Assembly (NCBI GenBank): GCA_021844645.1
Contig: JAKBTA010000044.1
Coordinates: forward strand, 1-10,383
Reading direction: 5' to 3'
Length of the DNA: 10,383 nucleotides
From: Nitrospirota bacterium
GTDB lineage: Bacteria > Nitrospirota_A > Leptospirillia > Leptospirillales > Leptospirillaceae
Translations under genes and position numbers: made by a program
Part shown: one piece after another, positions 6,967 through 10,383 of the stretch
How the letters are laid out: each line of letters starts with the position of its first letter
How positions within the stretch are numbered: position 1 is the first letter of the stretch
Notes under the pieces: model-generated
The model's database searches: none
Seen by the model: only the letters and a program-made list of their open reading frames with translations
What the model was told of the DNA's origin: nothing

Positions 6967-8426
6967 TGGGAATAATCGCCAAGAAGGCCGGCTGGTTACC
7001 GGCCTTTCTCATGATTACTTTTTTGGGCTCCATAACCGGAGCCCTTTTTGGCATCAAGAACACATTTGCCGCCGAACAGTCCGTCCCTACGGATCATGAC
7101 TGGAATACAATCAACAAAAACATTTCTGAAAAAAAGTTTTCTCTGGCCGAGCAGCAAATTGGTAACTACATCAAGTTTCACCCTAAAAATCATGAAGCCT
7201 ATTCCCTTGGAGCCCGGATCGCCCGAAAAATTCATCAACCCGGCAAAGGGATCGCAATCCTCGACAAGGGAATCAGGCAATATCCCCGAGACAGAACATT
7301 TCTCAGGCTGAAAGCGGAACTTTTGATGGAACGGGGAGACATGTCCCAATCAAAAAAGATTCTGGACAGGCTTTCCAAAGATCCTTCACTCTCCAGTGAT
7401 GAAAAAGAGAAGGTCTCCGAGGACAAAAAAACGCTCGTCGTCCTTGCGTTGTCCACCCCCCCTCTTGAAACCTTCGACCAGAACATCAACTTTCAGGAAC
7501 CGATCCCACCGCCATTCCAGTCACCGTCCACTTACGAGCTTGAAAACTCTGATTATCATATTCACATACAGAATGTGGACATCGGCTACTCAGGCGGCTC
7601 ATCGATCGGAACCGGCATCACCGCGGAAACACCGCTCATAAAAGACACGCTCCACTTCCAGGCCGGAACCAATTTCTACGTAGGCTCCGCATCGGGACAA
7701 ACAAGCGGTCTTGAGTCCTATCTTTTTGCGGGGGTGGATGGGCAGGGACCGGATGGCATCCAATATCTTATGGACGCGGGGGATGTCTTTGCCGGAAATC
7801 AGGTCAATGCCGGACTCTATGGACACCTTGACCTTCCCCTCGGTCGACTCAGGATTGATGGACAAGGTTGGTATCAGCTGCCATGGAGCGGATATGGACA
7901 GGCCATTCTCGAAGGAGCCCTTCAGTCCGGAGGGCTTTTAAACGCCACCCTATCCCTGATGCCAAAACTATCCCTGTCGGGCGAATATGAATACACTTAC
8001 GATACACTTGGGGGAAGCCAGACACCTTTTGGAATCAACCACAATACAATGTTTGCGCTGGACTGGGACTTCCTGAAAAAACCGGATCTTCATCTGGTTT
8101 TTGGCTATGATACCCAGACATTTACACCATTCATTCCGAATGCGACGAATCTCGTCCCCGTTCTTCTGTCATCAAACTTTGGCTTTGCCGGCCTTTCCAC
8201 CCTCGACCAGCTTGGTCGCTATGTGGTGCTCAACGGGCAGCTCGGAGGAGTTGTCGGAACATTTGACACTCCGGGACCCCTTGCCGGACTTCAGGCCGAC
8301 ATAGGGGCATCTGTCCAGGCAAACGCACACCTTGAGTTCTATGCCAATCTTTCCTATGAATCCTTGGCTGCCGCCTATGTGGGTGCCGTTACCACCATGA
8401 TGTTCGGAATCAACGTCTGGCTTTAG
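6966..8426 (+). CDS. TPR-containing outer-membrane beta-barrel protein, possible exopolysaccharide exporter
   Basis: An exported protein of 486 residues. Residues 1-36 form a long signal peptide (KK at 6-7, hydrophobic stretch, likely cut after TFAA). Residues of about 46-140 hold two to three tetratricopeptide-like helix pairs (46-75, 78-109, 111-140). A Pro-rich linker follows (about 165-190), then roughly 290 residues of alternating polar/aromatic strands with Gly/Asn turns, ending in FGINVWL: a predicted outer-membrane barrel. The PWSGYGQAILEGALQSGGLL segment and the strand after it (LSLMPKLSLSGEYEY) resemble in outline the barrels of PelB, PgaA and BcsC-type polysaccharide exporters, but those proteins carry many more TPRs. 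The start at 6966 forms TAATG with the preceding gene and has no visible Shine-Dalgarno sequence, so translation probably depends on coupling. An alternative start at M16 (7011) would lose the basic n-region. The substrate is unknown; no synthase gene is present in the window. Confidence 0.82.
   Translation: MGIIAKKAGWLPAFLMITFLGSITGALFGIKNTFAAEQSVPTDHDWNTINKNISEKKFSLAEQQIGNYIKFHPKNHEAYSLGARIARKIHQPGKGIAILDKGIRQYPRDRTFLRLKAELLMERGDMSQSKKILDRLSKDPSLSSDEKEKVSEDKKTLVVLALSTPPLETFDQNINFQEPIPPPFQSPSTYELENSDYHIHIQNVDIGYSGGSSIGTGITAETPLIKDTLHFQAGTNFYVGSASGQTSGLESYLFAGVDGQGPDGIQYLMDAGDVFAGNQVNAGLYGHLDLPLGRLRIDGQGWYQLPWSGYGQAILEGALQSGGLLNATLSLMPKLSLSGEYEYTYDTLGGSQTPFGINHNTMFALDWDFLKKPDLHLVFGYDTQTFTPFIPNATNLVPVLLSSNFGFAGLSTLDQLGRYVVLNGQLGGVVGTFDTPGPLAGLQADIGASVQANAHLEFYANLSYESLAAAYVGAVTTMMFGINVWL
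6984..7010 (+). terminator. Terminator-like hairpin 1 inside signal-peptide codons
   Basis: A perfect 8-bp stem AAGGCCGG (6984-6991) / CCGGCCTT (6999-7006) with a 7-base loop is followed by a short pyrimidine run, TCTC. It starts 18 bases after the stop of the repeat-protein gene, where a terminator would be expected, yet lies within codons 7-14 of the next gene. The T-run is poor, so alone it would be a weak terminator. Confidence 0.45.
7025..7049 (+). terminator. Terminator-like hairpin 2 inside signal-peptide codons
   Basis: A perfect 7-bp stem GGGCTCC (7025-7031) / GGAGCCC (7038-7044) with a 6-base loop is followed directly by TTTTT (7045-7049), the form of a standard intrinsic terminator. 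It lies within codons 20-28 of the TPR-barrel gene. It may end part of the transcripts of the upstream gene, or act as an attenuator that a translating ribosome melts. Confidence 0.55.
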
Positions 8427-8436
8427 CTTTAGTCTG

Positions 8437-8471
8437 AAAAACTGACCCATCCAGAATGGTGGACGGGTCAG
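8437..8471 (-). terminator. Intrinsic terminator of the mer module
   Basis: Read on the minus strand, a 12-bp stem (8471-8460 with 8453-8442, one A-C mismatch, loop of 6) is followed by TTTTT (8441-8437). On the plus strand no T-run follows, so it should serve merA and the merR remnant rather than the TPR-barrel gene, which ends 10 bases away at 8426. Confidence 0.78.
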
Positions 8472-8651
8472 AAGGTCCAGAAGCCTTTCAAGCGCCACAC
8501 GGATCTTCCCCTCTGCCATCTTCTGCACCGACTCACAGCGAGTCGCTTCCGCTGTTCGAAGCCCAAGAAGCTCCCTTAGTTTCTGCGAGAGAAAAATCGT
8601 ATCGATACTGACCCCGGAAAGCCTTGCCACTTTCCCGATCGAGAGACTCAT
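8466..8651 (-). pseudogene. merR: Degenerate MerR-family regulator with internal deletions
   Basis: The first 19 residues (ending IGKVARLSGVSIDTI) are a typical MerR-family N-terminal helix-turn-helix. The next residues jump straight to LSQKLRELLGLRTAEATRCESV, which matches the segment around Cys82 of Tn501 MerR (SLDEIAELLRLEDGTHCEE). About 46 residues carrying the wing and second helix pair are therefore missing, in frame. After MAEGKI about 9 further residues of the dimerisation helix appear lost before ALERLLDLLT, and the counterparts of Cys117 and Cys126 are absent. C39 is the only mercury-ligand equivalent left. No in-frame stop occurs before the terminator at 8471-8437; the frame stays open to 8172, antisense to the barrel gene. 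The remnant should bind neither operator nor Hg(II) normally. It lies 57 bases downstream of merA in the same direction. A functional mini-regulator is possible but unlikely. Confidence 0.8.
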
Positions 8652-8682
8652 CGGACATCGATCCTCATAGGCAAGTCCTCCT
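8648..8682 (-). other. Minicistron and ribosome site preceding the merR remnant
   Basis: AGGAGG (8682-8677) lies 25 bases before the merR-like ATG at 8651, too far to serve it directly, but 8 bases before another ATG at 8668. That ATG opens a frame of six codons (MRIDVR) whose TGA overlaps the merR ATG as ATGA. It may be a leader giving coupled re-initiation, or the original N-terminus of merR now separated by a frameshift. Confidence 0.4.
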
Positions 8683-8708
8683 ATAAAAAAACGACGGATA
8701 GACTGATC

Positions 8709-10361
8709 CTATCCCGCACAACATGAAAGCTGTTTTACATCCTTGTAAAATGACTGGGCGCAGAGCTTGAGACTTTCTACCATCGTAAGATACGGAAAAA
8801 ACTGGTCTCCGATCTCCTGGACTGTCCTCCCGCAGGAAATCGCCATGGCAGCGGTCTGGATCACCTCTCCGGCTTCCGGAGCCAAAACCTGAGCTCCCAA
8901 AAGGCGGCCAGATTTTTTCTCGGCCACCATCTTCACCCATCCTCTGGTGTCGAAATTGGCAAGGGCTCTGGGAACCTGATCCAGAGAAACGGTCCTGACA
9001 TCAACCTCCATGCCTCTCAGGATTGCATCCGCCTCGGCAAGACCGACTACTGCCACCTGTGGATCAGTAAAAATCACCTCAGGAAGAACGGAAAGATCCA
9101 GTTTGGCCACCTCTGTTTTCATCATATTGATCCCGGCTCGAGTCCCGGATGCCGCCGCCACATAGACGAACTGAGGAAGATTGGTGCAATCCCCAACGGC
9201 AAAAACACCGTCAACATTTGTTTCCAGTTGATCGTTGACAATAATCGCTCCTTGAGAGTTCCTAAGGACTCCCGCCTTTTCAAGGTGCAATCCATCGGTA
9301 TTAGGGGCCCGTCCCGCCGCAACCATGAAAGCATCTCCCTCGACCTTCATTCCGTCAAGATGGACCGTAAACTTTTCCTTTTCATAGTCTACCCCAAGAA
9401 CTTTTGCACTCAACAGGAAACGAATCCCTTCCTCAGAAAGGTAGGTCTTGAGACTTTTTCCAATGGCCGGATCCATCCGTTTCAGGATTTGCGGATTTCT
9501 GTCAATAATCGTCACACGGCTCCCGAGCCGCTGGCAGGCTTGGCCAATTTCAAGCGCAACGAATCCACCTCCCAGAATCAGCATTTCCCGTGGAACACCT
9601 TTTGAGAACAAGGCCTCTGTCGAAGTCCAGAACGGAGTCCCATCAAGTCCAGGAATGTCCGGGATAATGGGACGACTCCCTGTCGCAACAAGGATTCTGT
9701 CCGCCAGCAGATCCTCTTCCTCCCCGCCTTTTTTGATGACACGCACAATTCGCCCGCTTTCAAAGGAAGCCGTCCCCTCAAGGAATCTCACATGCGGAAG
9801 CCCCTTCAGGAGGCGACTGTATTTCTCTTCCCTCAGTTGAAAAACTCTTTCTTCCCTCTGTTTTTCGAGAAGAGAAGAGGAAAACTCCGGTTTTGTCCCC
9901 ACAATCCCAGCAAACGGTGGAACCATCGACTGATGGATATGCTGCGCCTGACGAATCAGTATCTTTGAAGGAACACATCCGACATTGACACAGGTTCCGC
10001 CGATCATCCCACGCTCGACAATCGTAACCCTGGCTCCGAGATCGGAAGCCCGGATTGCAGCCGCAAAGGCTCCCGATCCACCTCCAATGATGACAATATG
10101 GCGCAAAGATTGCGCAACAGAAGGGGACGTCTCCGCTAAAGAGTCCTTGGCAATGGGCAACAGGTCATAACCCACTTCCTTGACGTTTCGTCTCAGTTCC
10201 TCAAAAGAGGTTTGACCAGAGAGATTGACCTGGCCACTTTTGCTCGAGAAGGAAACGTGTGCGGAGTGAACACCCTGAGTCTTTCGGAGCAATTGCTCGA
10301 TCGTCAGGGCGCAATGCTCACAGGTCATGCCTTCTGCACGAAAATCTATCCTCTCCATCAT
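8709..10361 (-). CDS. merA: Mercuric reductase MerA with N-terminal HMA domain
   Basis: A cytosolic flavoenzyme reducing Hg(II) to Hg(0) with NADPH. The N-terminal heavy-metal-associated domain (about 4-70) has GMTCEHC with C14 and C17, which hand mercury to the core. The pyridine nucleotide-disulfide reductase core begins at GGGSGAFAAA (FAD, from about 93), then the redox-active pair C124/C129 in GGTCVNVGCVPSK, ATGSRP (about 226-231), the NADPH site LGGGFVALE (about 263-271) and the second FAD site VGDCTNLPQFVYVAA (about 389-403). The dimer interface has FTDPQVAVVG and RALANFDTRG. The C-terminal vicinal cysteines C547-C548 in KDVKQLSCCAG match Tn501 MerA and separate it from lipoamide dehydrogenase. 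At 550 residues it is full length (Tn501: 561). The start is supported by GGGAGG at 10372-10367, five bases before the ATG. A broken merR follows it; merT/merP and the promoter would lie beyond the right edge, if present. Confidence 0.96.
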   Translation of the reverse strand: MMERIDFRAEGMTCEHCALTIEQLLRKTQGVHSAHVSFSSKSGQVNLSGQTSFEELRRNVKEVGYDLLPIAKDSLAETSPSVAQSLRHIVIIGGGSGAFAAAIRASDLGARVTIVERGMIGGTCVNVGCVPSKILIRQAQHIHQSMVPPFAGIVGTKPEFSSSLLEKQREERVFQLREEKYSRLLKGLPHVRFLEGTASFESGRIVRVIKKGGEEEDLLADRILVATGSRPIIPDIPGLDGTPFWTSTEALFSKGVPREMLILGGGFVALEIGQACQRLGSRVTIIDRNPQILKRMDPAIGKSLKTYLSEEGIRFLLSAKVLGVDYEKEKFTVHLDGMKVEGDAFMVAAGRAPNTDGLHLEKAGVLRNSQGAIIVNDQLETNVDGVFAVGDCTNLPQFVYVAAASGTRAGINMMKTEVAKLDLSVLPEVIFTDPQVAVVGLAEADAILRGMEVDVRTVSLDQVPRALANFDTRGWVKMVAEKKSGRLLGAQVLAPEAGEVIQTAAMAISCGRTVQEIGDQFFPYLTMVESLKLCAQSFYKDVKQLSCCAG

Positions 10362-10366
10362 TCAGT

Positions 10367-10372
10367 CCTCCC
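10367..10372 (-). promoter_or_regulatory. Ribosome binding site of merA
   Basis: GGGAGG on the minus strand, five bases from the ATG at 10361. It supports the first of two consecutive Met codons as the start. Confidence 0.8.
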
Positions 10373-10383
10373 GCAAAAACGAC

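Noticed and set aside
8172..8465. C-terminal extension of the merR-like frame to 159 codons
   Set aside because: Beyond the terminator the frame is only the antisense of the barrel gene and shows no MerR similarity; it reflects the lost stop.
8442..8471. The hairpin as plus-strand terminator of the TPR-barrel gene
   Set aside because: The T-run is on the minus-strand side only; on the plus strand the stem is followed by AAGGTCC. A weak bidirectional effect cannot be excluded.

Overview
The window reads as chromosomal DNA of a Gram-negative bacterium. Two genes encode exported envelope proteins and one of these is a predicted outer-membrane beta-barrel. A mercuric reductase suggests a metal-exposed niche. 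The overall style (roughly half G+C, strong AGGAGG ribosome sites, mercury resistance, YhaO/YhaN repair pair) would fit an acidophilic or mine-associated lineage such as Leptospirillum, but that assignment is inference and nothing in the window proves it.

Layout. 1-1053 (+) is the C-terminal two thirds of a class I deoxyribodipyrimidine photolyase whose N-terminal antenna domain lies outside the window. It converges on, and overlaps by 12 bases, a two-gene minus-strand operon: yhaO (5834-4566, Mre11-like metallophosphoesterase) followed with an ATGA overlap by yhaN (4569-1042, Rad50/SbcC-like coiled-coil ATPase without a zinc hook). All three are DNA-repair genes. A 217-base divergent spacer (5835-6051) separates yhaO from a plus-strand pair. 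The first gene of that pair encodes an exported 304-residue protein built from six 31-residue helical repeats and a histidine-rich tail (6052-6966). The second is joined to it through TAATG and encodes an exported TPR plus outer-membrane beta-barrel protein (6966-8426), resembling in outline the barrels of exopolysaccharide exporters such as PelB or PgaA. Two terminator-shaped hairpins sit inside the signal-peptide codons of the second gene.

The right end is a minus-strand mercury module. merA (10361-8709) is a full-length mercuric reductase with an N-terminal HMA domain. It is followed by a broken merR-like gene (8651 to about 8466) that has lost the wing of its DNA-binding domain and part of its dimer helix, and has no in-frame stop before a strong intrinsic terminator (8471-8437).

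The least explained part is the 6052-8426 pair: a periplasmic repeat/His-rich protein coupled to a small TPR-barrel, with possible translation-dependent control of transcription at the junction. The most clear-cut anomaly is the internally deleted merR.
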